In this document: positions 23,881-35,997 of the stretch, piece after piece
Numbering within the stretch: position 1 is the first letter of the stretch
Layout of the letters: every line of letters begins with the position of its first letter
Origin: Diogma glabrata
Lineage: Eukaryota > Arthropoda > Insecta > Diptera > Cylindrotomidae
NCBI GenBank assembly: GCA_963693315.1
Contig: OY856188.1
Coordinates: 250,871,394-250,935,393 of the forward strand
Direction of reading: 5' to 3'
DNA: 64,000 nt
Made by a program: the position numbers and the translations under genes
The notes under the pieces: generated by a model
What the model was told of the DNA's origin: nothing
What the model saw: the letters and a program-made list of their open reading frames with translations, nothing else
Databases searched by the model: none

Positions 23881-25800
23881 TGAGCTGATTTCTAATTTAT
23901 GCTATATGGCCTAAATGGGCTATAATAAATTAGGATTAGGTTAGGATTTCACAATGTTCCATGGTACTGAATTCTAGAAGTAAGCTACCCTTGATCGGTT
24001 CAATACAAATTTGAAAATCAAAAATGAAAAATATGAGACTGCGATTCGCGTAGCTTCTGATGAAATTATTTTGACTATGATACAGACACTGAAGTTATAA
24101 AGCCATCAATAAAAAAAACAGCTATACACATAAACATACAATATTTTTTCGAATCAAATACAGTTAAGAACACTCAACAACCCTAGGGCTAGTCGATAAT
24201 TTTTAAAAATTTGTTGAAACTACGCAATTATAGCCATACCGTTAACTAATATTATCCAGAAGTGAAAAAAGGTTCTGCTTAGGATACGCGAACTCGATGT
24301 ACTAGATGCTATGAAAAAAAGATCGTGCACCTTTTCAACACCGATTAACATTAGGATTCAAAACGAAAGGCAATCTACTGATATTTCTAGCTTTTCTACC
24401 AAGCCAGCCACAATCATCAATAGAGTCTCTTGCTTTGCGCTCAGTAGGTATGATTTGTCAACAATCTGCTTTAGAACTGCTAAAGATAAATTTCTAAAAG
24501 AAATGTTCTTCGTCTTCGTGTTGGTTTTGGTGAAAAAAATTATAACAAAATTATTTTTCCTTACCCTATATTCTTCAATCTTCAGCTATTATTAACATTT
24601 TAAATCAAAGTTTGTTTTAAAAATTCTATATTCACTTTCCAAATATTCGTATAATTACAAAAACCAGATCTATGCACGTTTTTTAAATAATTTATTAGTC
24701 AGTGCAAAAAGGAAACGTTTCTTTTTAAAATAACAAAAACTTGACCTTTTTCTATACAAATAATAATGTCAAACCAAAACATTTTACTTTTCCAAAAAAA
24801 TATGTATATAAATTATAACATAAAGAAACCGTGTACCTCGACTTTACAGCCCATCAACCATAAGTATTACAACAACAAGATATACATACATATCCTTGTC
24901 CTTCGTATCCTTATCCCGACCAAAAATCACAAACTTTCATTTCATAATATTTTTTTTTTGTTTCGTGGATATCAATTCAAACACATTTTTTTTTCGTATA
25001 TGGATGGGAACAGATGTTTTCAACATTTTCGTTTTGCTGAAAATAATTGTCGCGGACAATAAATTTGTGTTTTGTAAGAAAAGATAAAGAAAAAAAAACT
25101 TTCTTTTGTGAAACTTTTTAATTTAAGAAGGGTTATAGGATCCTTTCAGTAAATCAAAAATAATTGAATTCTTAGAAGAAGAAAAGAATAACACAAAAAA
25201 AAAACGAATTACAAAATTCAACTTTGATTCGTCGTTAAGTTTTAGTTACTGATGTCAATGTTAAATCAAATTAGGACTGCAGAATTACTTTTATTTTTGA
25301 GCAATCTAAATTTTATATAAATATAAAAAAATTAAATTATAACAGTTTGTACATAAAAATAATATTAGTTTTGGTTTTATGATTCTTTCTTATAAACTTA
25401 AACAACTAAATACATCTGCCTTTAATTTAATGCAGTCTCATGTTTATGTCCCGCGAAAATTGTGTTACTTTGTATTTATTTGCAAATATATATAATATAT
25501 ATCCGCTTTTGAAAACATAATAAATTTAAAATTTGAAATTCAGCACATAGCTGCGGGATAATTGTTAGTCACAATTTTTATATTGATAAATGATTTTTGT
25601 GACAGCAAAATTCAGGGAGAGAACTAACAAAATTTTTTAAAGTAAGATGTTTTCGAGATTATGTACAACTATGTAACGTCTGTCAATTGTTTTTTGGTAA
25701 AATATTGGTCGAGAAAAGCTTCTTTCGATGAATATCAATTATATCGGTTTTAGCTTAAACATTTGAAAAATATAACTAAAATGTTATAAAATATTTAGAA
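23881..25800. other. AT-rich spacer with a hairpin
   Basis: An imperfect palindrome (CTAATTTATGCTATATGGCC against its inverse) lies at about 23895-23935. Frames at 24311-24595, 24766-25062 and 24896-25087 are low-complexity and not supported as genes. Confidence 0.4.
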
Positions 25801-26330
25801 GTGTCAAACAAAACAAAATTGTATTCAACCTCAATTTCTCCTACTCAATATTTGACTAACAAAACTAAAGTCAACTATTTCCAAGAAAAGTTTCTCAAGA
25901 TGGACGGGTCTACGCCCCAGAAGCACTCGAAAGAAATTTCGACCAAGGACAAACACAACAATTTCGATGAAAAGTGCAATCTCCACCATTCCGTTTTTTG
26001 GTTAAGGATGCAGCTGTCACTGGCCTCACTGCTTCAGATTCTTCTCATAATGGCCGACATCGAAATTCGAAACAAATCCAGGACCAACAGCAAAAAAATG
26101 GCACTGTGCTGTATGTAAACAAATTCTGAGGGCTAAAACAAAATCCGTCCAGTGCAACCTCTGTAAAGAATGGTGTCACCTTAAAAATTGCTCAGGCCTA
26201 TATAAACACAAGCAATGGAGCAAAAATTGTATAGCACCCTGCTGCAAATTATCTAGTCAACCGTCCAACGTTAGCATTCAGCAAAACACATTGCATATGA
26301 ACACACATCCGAAAACTCCAAGTGAGTGAT
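25801..26330 (+). pseudogene. LINE ORF1 remnant with PHD-type zinc finger
   Basis: The first frame is open to 26118. The second half is in another frame (entering about 26099) and reads WHCAVC, then C-x2-C (QCNLC), WCHLKNCSG and CIAPCC, the C4HC3 spacing of a PHD-like finger seen in ORF1 of some insect LINEs. In that family ORF1 is an RNA-binding particle protein. A frameshift near 26100 and the absence of a clear ATG make this copy non-functional. The end is near 26330, where the ORF2 endonuclease starts. Confidence 0.65.
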
Positions 26331-27060
26331 GTGAAAGTGATGCAACTTAACTGTAATGGTCTAACAAATAAGTTAGACGATATAACAAATTTTATGTTCA
26401 ATAATAATATTTTTATAGTCACGGTTCTTCAGGAAACCAAATCCAATAATAAGTCAAAAATTAGTGATAATATTAGTAACTATAAAATTATAAGACTGGA
26501 TAGAGACAAGGACAAAGGTGGTGGCCTTACCTTTATCATCCATAAATTCGTTATCTACCGTACAATTACCCTACTAGCAGTAAATGATACACATTTGGAG
26601 TAATTTGGCATTATAATAAAATCTGGTAAAACAGAGATAACACTAGTCAATATATATACCACCAGTAAGCAGCTGTGATACAGGATACGTTAACAATATC
26701 GAACATCTATTTTATAACAACGACTGTCTTATACTCGGAGATGTGAACGCACACCATGATCTATGGCACTCTCACCTGAACATCGATGCACGAGGTGAAA
26801 ATAATGCTTATCAAATCGATGGCTCCAACTAGTCCTCAATGAACCACAACCGACCAGAGTAACGAGCAACTTGTATTCATTCCCAGATGTCTCTCTTGCC
26901 TCCCTAGCATGCTACTCATGCCGATAGCAGCATGGAGTACTGAAAATGCACTGGGATCAGATCATGTGCCGATTATAATCACTCTAAGTCGTTCGATCAA
27001 CCAAGTAAAAGCAGAGAAGAAGACATACACCAATTTTAACAAAGCTGACTGGGCAAATTT
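26322..27060 (+). pseudogene. LINE ORF2 N-terminal part: APE-type endonuclease, broken
   Basis: The open stretch 26322-26603 has the endonuclease start QLNCNGLTNK and the QETK motif (catalytic Glu). A stop at 26601 interrupts it. Further on, in shifted frames, LILGDVNAHHDLWHS (near 26731) gives the catalytic Asp-x-Asn motif, and LGSDHVPIIITL (near 26960) gives the SDH motif. These residues nick target DNA in this family. The order and spacing are normal, but at least three breaks separate the motifs. Confidence 0.8.
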
Positions 27061-27342
27061 TACCAACTCTACTGAAAATTAATTCAGTAAAATATTTTTA
27101 CCTCTTGACGCCCTCTCTGGGGAGAAAAAATTCAGAAACAATTTTAATAAGCGAAAGCCTGCTACATCCCGGCCGGTAGAGTACAGTATGTTAAACCTAA
27201 TTTTCCACCTGAGGCATCTGCCATAGCCGTACTTAGAGATAAAATCCGTAAAACAGATCCAACAGATCCCAGAATCCAAAACGTAAATCAGCAAATAAAC
27301 AAATTATTCATAGAGCACAAGAGGAACAAATGGTGAGAGTTA

Positions 27343-29315
27343 GTGAGTAATTCAAACTTCGGATTCAGTAAAAACCTATGGAAAGTTATAACAGGATTAA
27401 TTCATCCTCGAAACCCAAAAACTAATTTTATGATCTCATTCAATGATTTTCCTATAGAAAATTCTAGGAAATGCGCCTCCAAATTTAATTCACAGTCACA
27501 GAAGGAGTCAAGATCAGATCTCAGACATTTCCGAAAGCCCAAAGATGACAGCACTGAGAATATCAATTTTACAAAAATTGAAGTTGAGAAGGCAATTAGA
27601 ACAATCAAACCCTCAAAAGCAATTCGACCCGACGGCATATCGGCTGTCATGCTTAAACAGATTGGACCCAAGGGATTAAATTGCCTCACACAATACTAAA
27701 TCCATCACTAAATACTCTCCAGATAACGAATGTGTGGAAAACAGCCAAAATTAGCCCTATTCTCAAACCCGGAAAACCTGAACAACAAGGAAAGTCATAC
27801 AGACCGATCTCCATCTTCTCATGACTCATCTATCGCAAAATTGATTGAAACGCTCCTGCTACCCAATGTATCAAGCTCTTGCATCCTAGCTCTACATCAA
27901 CATGGCTTCTGGAAAGCACACAGCACAACTAGCGCCCTTCACAAAATTCAAAACCAAATCAGCGATGGTCTGAATCAAAAATAGTTATGTGCAAGAACAA
28001 TATTAGCCGCTCTTGATCTATAAAAGCGTTTGACACGGTGTCGCATGCAGCACTATTAAACGGCATCCTAAATACAAACTTGCCAGGTATAATAAAGCGC
28101 TGGTTGTGTAACTATTTGAGAAGCCGTCAAACATATGTGGATTTCAGAAACTGCAATTCTAAAATGAGAACACTAAGAAAAGGTGTACCACAAGGAGGAG
28201 TTCTCTCGCCATCAAATTTGAACCACTACCTAAGCAATCTACCTACACCACCAGAAGGTATAACAATCATATCATATGCAGACGATTGCACGGCCCTTAC
28301 CACAGGAAACCATCTGGATCAAATCATAAATAAACTGAACGAATACCATAACTCCCTGCATGAATGGTTTAGTGACCGAAAACTGATACTATCATTTGAA
28401 AAGTCCACTGCTACACTTTTCGCCACTTTGACAACGTCCTCCCTACAGTCCAAAATCCGATATTACTGGGAGTAACATTCGACCAACTGCTCAAGTTCAA
28501 TGCTCATGCATAACAGGTGAACTCAAGAATAAAAAGTAGAAACAATGCACTAAAAGCGCTAGCTGGAAGTTCATAGGACAAGGATAAAAACACAATTATC
28601 ACAACATACAAAGCTATTGGTAGACCCATTTTAAACTATGCAGCACGCATATGGACGCCTCAAGTTTCTAACAAGCACTGCAAGAAGATGCAAGCTACAC
28701 AAAACACAACTCTGAGAACCGCTACTTGATGTCACCTTATGGCTCATAGAGACCACCTACATGAAGAATGTAATATCTTACCGGTCCGTGAACACAATGA
28801 AGTGCTGTCAAAACAATACATATGGGTCTGCCACAAAAAACAACATCCATGCAATGGCATCATATTAATGGCCTAACCTCCTAGAGCCATACGGAAAACC
28901 GCTAAGCTCTTCAAATTGCAATAAGATTCCCTATAGAAGTGGAGATTACCTATAGAAGTGGCATAAAAAGGCTTCACACCAAAGTTGTTGAAGAAACTAT
29001 AAACTACTACAAATATAATCGAGTCCTCAATGAAAGACCACCACAAGTCGTTGCAAAAGAAAACCAACTGCCCCGCAGCACTAGATGCATTCTAGCATTC
29101 TAAGATCCGTCTGGTCACGAATACTCAACAACTACTTGAATAGAATTGACCCCCAAATTATTGACAAGTGTCCGGCATGTGAGGGCACACCACATGATGT
29201 TGACCACCTATTTGCATGTCCAAAGAATGCGACGAACCTGGCGAAGAAAGATCTGTGGTACCACCCTAGGGCTGTAGCAGAGTTTCTGAAACTGGAAACG
29301 GAATCGAACGAGTAG
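27343..29315 (+). pseudogene. LINE ORF2 C-terminal part: reverse transcriptase and Cys/His tail, broken
   Basis: Motifs appear in order. KPSKAIRPDGIS (27610; the usual GPDGIS has Arg for Gly) is followed by ISPILKPGKPE and YRPIS (27750-27810), then KAFDTVSH (28025), GVPQGGVLSP (28182) and YADD (28275, catalytic Asp pair). The thumb includes LLGVTFD (28460) and TTYKAIGRPILNYAA (28605). The tail 29085-29315 has C-x2-C, PHDVDHLFACP and a final PRAVAEFLKL, typical of jockey-group ORF2 ends. At least six frame changes or stops separate these pieces, so no functional enzyme can be made. Confidence 0.85.
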
Positions 29316-29670
29316 CCTTTAATCAACGTCGCTACAACAGCAACAACATTTCCAAGAAAAAGAGGTCGAAAAAAGAACAAATACATGAAATAATATATAT
29401 TCAAAATAATGACGAAGATTTCATCAGAATTTCTCGAGTTTCTTTGTAAAGAAATTGACCTCTTGAATATTGGAGAAATATTATATAAGAAATTCCTTAC
29501 AAGGAACGAAAAATTAGTTTTTAATTAGACTGCGATAGTACAAAAAGTTTCAGTGGAATGCGATTATGTTAAAAAACAAAACAATATGATTTTTGTTTCA
29601 ATTACTCAATCTCATAGCTACATTTTAAGCTTTCTAATATGATGGTTTAAGAGACTGCATTGCACGGTTT

Positions 29671-29785
29671 TAGGTAGATTTCATATAAAAATCTACCTAT
29701 TTTAGATTCAATTCTATTGTCTTCGTTCAATTGCTCAGTTGTTAAATCGCTAGCCTTGTAACTCAAGGGTGCATGGTTCGTTTAT
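29671..29785 (+). repeat. 29-bp palindrome (copy 2) followed by a tRNA-like SINE head
   Basis: TAGGTAGATTT...AAATCTACCTA at 29671-29699 is the exact inverse of 4530-4558. Thirty bases on, TTGCTCAGTTGTT (29731) resembles an A box, and GGTTCG (29775) the start of a B box, at the 44-bp spacing of tRNAs. Between them CCTT-GTAACTC-AAGG can form an anticodon-like arm. This looks like a tRNA-derived (perhaps tRNA-Thr-like) SINE head with a damaged B box. Confidence 0.45.
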
Positions 29786-29914
29786 TGATGGAAACCATTT
29801 AATTATTCTGAATTTATAGTAAAATAAAACGGTCAACATGGTATTTGGTGATATTCAAAGAATCAAAACTATTACGGTGCAATGCTAAACATATTGATTC
29901 GACTAATAAAAAAA

Positions 29915-30350
29915 ATTATTCATGATCGCATATTTTCCTTCAGAGTGAGGTTACATCAGAACTAATTCTCTGAATTAATTGTAGATAATGTGTCATTAGA
30001 CACAAGAGTGGTCATATTCTTCTCGCCGATAAAAGATTCAATACTAACATGGCTAGAGTATAACACCAATAATGATCACTATAGAGAGAATTGACTTAAC
30101 CTGAATCTAAAAAATATATGTTAATTATTAATATGAATTTGTTATTTTCTTTATAATTCGCTAGAGCAATAGACTAATTTTTGGCTTATAAGCGACATTT
30201 TTTTAGTGGTTTATTTAGTCGGCTTGCCATGATAGGCGTGATAACTTTTTTAAGACCTAAATTCGTATTGGTTCGAAACTCAATTATTCATGATGAAATA
30301 TTTTCCGTCAGAGTGATGTTACATCACAACTAATTCTCTGAATAAATTGA
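29915..30350. repeat. Direct duplication of ~65 bp, 366 bp apart
   Basis: A block with ATTATTCATGAT, ATATTTTCC.TCAGAGTGA and GTTACATCA.AACTAATTCTC occurs at 29915-29982 and 30281-30350. Because both copies end in the same ACTAATTCTCTGAAT, they may be parts of one element or the flanks of a lost insertion. There is no coding content between them. Confidence 0.6.
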
Positions 30351-30372
30351 AAATATTATCTAATTTAATAAT

Positions 30373-32074
30373 AAAATATGGAGATGCTGAAATCTCACAA
30401 CTCTGAGATATCAAGACTTCGGTTTTGGTTAAGGATTTTGATATAGTTTTCGGAATAAAACTTTTATGAGGACATTGTTTTTAGTTTTGGGCAGCGATGT
30501 ATATCAAACATAACTCTTTGTTAAAGTACAAGTATTTTTTTATCTCTGTTGAGAAATTTATTACAAAACTAACACAAACCCTCAATACGTTGTCGGAAAA
30601 TCGTAACAGATCATTAATTAACATAATTTAATGAATAAATAAAATCTACAAACTACTCAGAAACTAGTTAGCGTTTCGAGAAAATATTACAAAATCACAA
30701 ATTCATATTTCTTCCAAAACTCCAAAAATATTGTAAAAATTAAATAAAATCAAACTTTTTTCATAAATCTAAAAATATTCCAAAAATATTACAAAATCAA
30801 AGGTTAAACTATTTCCAAAATTCTAAAAATATTGCAAAAATTATAACAAAATCAAATATACAAACTTTTTCCAAAATACCAAAAATATTTCAAAAACTAT
30901 AACAAATTCAAAAATTTCCATGTCACATTTACGTCATACAGCGTTAAATTTTTTTTTTCAAATTTTTTGAAATTGGCTGAAAAAATAAATGAAATCAATT
31001 TTGACATATGTACTTATAATGCAATAAAATTCTCAATAATAATAATTTCATACTGTAATAAACTTCGACCAGAATGGGTTAATTTAATTTACTCATACAT
31101 AACCAATACATTTTGCATAAATGTTTTCGACATTCAAACTATTGCAAAGAAATGGATTAAAGAATGAGTTAACTAATACATTTTGCATAAATTAATGCAA
31201 ATTAAATTTGTTAATACAAATGTTTACATATCCAAATTAATGCAAGTATGAATTAAAGGAGGTGTGGCCAATCGTTCATGATGTATGTACTTCGAATATT
31301 GTTTTCTAGAAAAGTACAGTGGGAAACAACAACTGATTAGCAGATGTTTCTACTTATTTATTTTTGGATATAAATAAGCGAACAAAATATCAGATATAGC
31401 AGTTTTAATTTTGCAATTGAAAGTGTTTATAAATATTATATTCGCAAGTATAAGGAATAATCGGGTGGTACTTGAGCCTGGGTACTAATAGAGAAAGAAT
31501 TGCTTATAATGCCATAATTCTCTATAATAATAAAATAAAAACCGAAGTAATAATGTCATGTCATACAAATAATTAATTTTATTTTTTACAAAAAATTGGG
31601 TAAAATAATAAATAAAAATCTTTCTTTTGACACACTTGACAACATTTTTTTGACAAACTTATAATGCAATAATCTAGTTTTTGGTCGCACATACCAATCC
31701 TGACCATCAAAATTTCTCCAAATTCAATGTTTCTATTCGTAATCACTTAAAATGAACGTTTTTTAAGCAAAACATATGCAAATTTCCTTGTTTTGACACA
31801 CTTGAGTTTTTTGATAACACGGTACAGTTATCGAACACATCGTCCTTTCGGCTCTTCCCATTGAGCAAACCTTTATGTATAAAAATTCGTCCGTCCAGCG
31901 GTTTTCTAGACTTCGTCGGTTGTGACGGCCGGCAGACAGACATACATTTTTTTTTGCTTTTTTAGAATCAGTTGGTCCTAAAACGTCGAGAAATGCCAAA
32001 AAAGTGGGGGTAAGAATTTCATTTTTGGCTCAAGAATGCAATACTTAGGTTTTTTCAAAACCGAAGTAATATAA
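30373..32074 (+). repeat. Family A composite repeat, copy 1 (longest, ~1.7 kb)
   Basis: It starts near AAAATATGGAG..GCTGAAATCTC and GAGATATCAAGACTTCGGTT. It continues through GCAGCGATGTATATCAAACA, a degenerate array of ~55-bp units built from CCAAAAATATT.CAAAAATTA, then TTTTTTGACAAACTTATAATGC and GAACGTTTTTTAAGC. It closes with the conserved module (TCGTCCTTTCGGCTCTTCCC, GACGGCCGGCAGACAGAC, AAGTGGGGGTAAGAATTTC, CCGAAGTAATAT). No protein domain is visible. It behaves as a non-autonomous dispersed element. Confidence 0.85.
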
Positions 32075-35000
32075 TTTAAAAATCATTATTTGCTTGAGTA
32101 TAATATCATGTCATAAGTTTTCATATTGTTTCATATCTAACCGAGCAAAATTTTTTGTTAGTAGCAGTACCCGTTCTATAAATGATAACATTAATGTTTA
32201 GCATACCACTGTTCTGGCAAATTTTTCAGTGTGTTGAGTTTAATATATATTATAAAATTTTTATTACTTTCTCACATCAATTCAAATCAATCATCAAAGA
32301 TTCGTCAGATTCAATATTTTAGAGATATGCTTTTTGGAAATTAGACATAATTTGTTGACATGTAAAATATGTAGAAAATGTAGAATATGTAGAATTTAAA
32401 TATTAATTGAAACTATACAAATTCTTTAGAGTAGAACAATTTGTACTTAGTAACAATTTTTCTACGCAACCAATCCTAAAGCTATGCTATCTTAAAATAA
32501 AAAATAATTTAATGTGAAATGGGAAGCAAAACAACTGAAATTATATTTTTTAACACTCTATTCATCCAGATCAAAAATATTTTTTTAACATTCTCTACTT
32601 TCAGTCTCTTACAAATAACATTTTGAAAGATAAATCAACAATCATAGTTTTCACTTAATTTTCATACCATTTTTAAACATTGTGAAGTTTATTGTTTTTT
32701 CGACTTTGTTCGTAGTTAAAGACAAACGAGCGGATAGGAAAAAAAATGTTAACAGTAATAAGTAAAAACAAAATCATCTGCAGACAATTGATTGAAAATA
32801 TTTAAATAATAAATTTAACAAACTTTATTTTGTTTTTATAATTTTTTTAAAACATTAAATATTAACGTTGATTGAACTAAATAGAAACATCCTGCATAGA
32901 ACAAATGACATATTATGACTATCATAACATGTTCGAATATAATAATGCTCGATCGAGTATTTATAGCTAGAATTTTCTACCTTTTGTTTTTCTTTATATA
33001 CTTTCGTCATTCTAACGCTCAGTACAACAATTCCATCATATCATCTGAAAATTAGCATACTACAAAAACAAAACCATCCGCAACACGAAAATCAAAATAA
33101 GAATATTGAATAACCGTAATTCATTATTACGAAAGCTCATACATGCTTTTATAATACTTTCACGACCCACTTTTTATTGTTGATACAAGTAAAAATAATG
33201 AATGTGTGACGCAACGAATCGATCAACTTACAATTGCTTGAGCATACAACAATTTTCATATATAAAATGTAATGGCTCACACAAAAATCCTGCGTAACGT
33301 AACAAGTGCTATTAACATAATGTCACACAAAAATGTTTAAATTACTGTATGAGAAAATGTTTATAAATTTTTTGATTGACTTGTTGTTTTTGTCCGGTCG
33401 TTACAAAATCATAAAATTTAATTATTTTTGTTTTAGTAAAAACACAGTGAAAAAGAAAATCTAATTGAATTGATATTTTTTTATAACCCTAAATCGGTGT
33501 TTGATACAATTACATAAGGCCAAAACATAAGTAAAATAAGAAAAAACGAGAGATCAACAGAAGAGGAAAAATCGTTTATCGTTTTACTCTGGAAAAAAAT
33601 TAGGTGAATTCTACAATATTAACTCAATAAAATCAGTTTTGTAAATTCAATTAAAATTTAATACAATTTTCAAAAGGTTTTAACGTTTGACATAGCATTT
33701 GTCAATCTTAAATAAACGTTTTGTGTATTTCACTAAATTTTATTTGATTCTAGAAAATTATTTTGTTGAGCTTTGAGCTTATGTAGTAAAATTCAACAAA
33801 TTATTTCTTTCAGTGATATTTATAGAAATAATTTAGCTTATATTCAATCCCAAAATATTAAACTTCATGCCACGTAATTATTTTTTTTGTGGAAAGCAGT
33901 AAATTCTCTTAGATATGTATCTTTATTGTTATTGTCTCCTTCCAACTCATTTAATAACAATACGATATTGATATCTTTCCCGGAGTTGTACCCAGAAATC
34001 ATTAAAACCAAATACCGAAAGGCTCGTTTGGCAACAAGCGAAGCTATACGCTCTAGTGGAATCATGAGTATTTATCTAGAAATTTTAGAGTTTTTCAAAT
34101 TAGCAGTTTTTTGGTAAGGTATATTGTATTCTCTGTTATTTTTAAAATACACAATTGGGCGTCAAATTGAAAAAATTTCTAGAATTTATACGAACTAAAT
34201 TATAACACGTCTCGGATGAATACCAAACTAATTCACGGCGAACAACTGGTAGCCTGTCGACTGAGGTAGAAATGTATAAGGTGAATATCATTCCATATCG
34301 TACAAACGGAAGTTAAACAGCTTGAAAACGGAATTAGTCGTTCAACAACTATTCTCTGTTCTACAACAGCTATCTTTTTAGCATACGGTTGAGTACTGTT
34401 TTTTGGGAGTATAGAGGAAGAGGTTGTTAGGAAAATTTAATGAAATTCATTTCGGTCAATAGAATAATTTGTTGTCTACGTTTACGTGGTACATCCTCTC
34501 ATATTCGTGCTGGCGCCTACTGGAACCACGGCCATTGCTAGAAGAGAACTATTCCCATCTAACACTAAAAAGAGGTTTTAAAAATATCCGCATCGTGAAA
34601 CTTGAACGCCTCTTGGTATTCCAAGAATCAAATTTTGATTAATTGGCTGTTCCACCGAACTTGGGTGTTAAGAGATAAGCATGATAATATTTGACGATTA
34701 TTTCTAAATTATGGTAAAGAATGTTTCATATTAGCTTTAAAGAAAATAAAGATGAAATTTGAAAATCACTAACAACAAACCACTTACAACAGTTATTTTC
34801 CTCGTTTTCATGTTTTTAATTACCTAGTCCAACAAAAAGTCTGTTCGTTTTTTTCCAACCATCTAAACCGACATTACAACCACGTGAATATAATAACAGG
34901 GCAAAAGCAGAACCAAGTAAAATATAAAAACTAAAAATAAAAAAAAGCACAACAAAAAAAGCTCATTCAACAAGTTGCTTTAAAAAAATACACATAACAT

Positions 35001-35995
35001 TAAAAATCTACTAAACGATCTCGTGTTGTGTGTTTATGAGTGGATACATGTACAGACATAAAAATTGGATCATAAAAAAATAGAAATAAAAATAAACTAA
35101 ACGTTTATGTTATCAATAATTCATATTATATCCGAAAAGATTTACCCAACAAAACGATAAAAATGATGTTGAAATGATAATATTGTTTATGGTTTTGATT
35201 CTTCATGGATTTTTTTTTTTGTTTGTGTTTATTTTCATTTTCATTTTAAGTGTGATTTTCCCGTTTTTCTTTTAGTGAGTGTTTGTTTTAAAAGGTGTTT
35301 TTCGTATTGTGGATATAAAAACTTTGATTTGATTAGGTAGTTTATTATCTTTAGAATTTTTACGATTTTTTAAATGTTTTTCTGTTGATAATTCGAAACG
35401 GTACGGTATAATTAAGAATAGGGAAAGAAATGTTTATTGAACAGAAACACTTAGTTGGTTTTTGGTTGTTAGCATAGATCAAGTTTCAATGAGTTTCACT
35501 GCAAGTACCCGGAGGATAACACATTTCTGATTCTAGATAGAAAAAATTTTCAGAAAATACTCAAACAAAAATTCAGATATACGTTTTCTTTTAGAGTAGT
35601 ACAGCTAGTACAGTAGTTCAACTATCTCTAGGATAGGTTTGTGGTGTTCTTCAAACTTTTAAGTGAGAGATTCTTGCCAAACACAATATATACTAGAAGA
35701 GAAATAGCAATAAAGGAATCAATTTGAGCTGTGGCAGAAAGATCCGCCGATATATACATCGAATTTCAAGCACGTTAATTCATCGTTTGAATAATGATTT
35801 TTTTTCCTTTTTTTGTGACACCGCAAGCAAGGTTGCGAGTACAATTCTAGATACAACTTTTTTATGTAATAGCACGAGAATTTTCTTTTAATGTTACTTC
35901 AACAGATCCTGTGTTGGTTCTTTTACATAACAGTCAACGAACAAACGATGTCACCTTCACATCTATCACCACGTTTATCAGACCAATGTATATGA
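32075..35995. other. AT-rich spacer; possible small MITE at 33.58-33.82 kb
   Basis: No gene is supported. At about 33583-33817 the two ends (ACTCTGG-AAAAAAATTAGGTGAATT and the inverse of AATTCAACAAATTATTTCTT-TCAGTGA) can be aligned inverted over ~45 bp with many mismatches, suggesting an old ~235-bp MITE. Opposed frames at 33865-34117 are open on both strands without recognisable domains. The 34.2-34.6 kb stretch is less AT-rich but unassigned. Confidence 0.4.
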
Positions 35996-35997
35996 TA

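Larger units (their letters stand above)
25801..29390 (+). mobile_element. Decayed jockey-type non-LTR retrotransposon (LINE)
   Basis: About 3.5 kb keeps the order of a complete jockey-group element: ORF1 with a PHD-like Cys/His cluster, then ORF2 with an APE endonuclease, a reverse transcriptase and a C-terminal Cys/His region. Many frameshifts and stops break both frames. It still spans nearly all domains, so it decayed mainly by point mutation and small indels rather than 5' truncation. No poly-A tail or target duplication could be identified, so the ends are approximate. It is not mobile, but related active copies would explain its origin. Confidence 0.85.

Noticed and set aside
33865..34117. 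Opposed ORFs of 66 and 76 codons as a host exon
   Set aside because: Open on both strands by chance composition, with no splice signals in a consistent phase and no recognisable motif.
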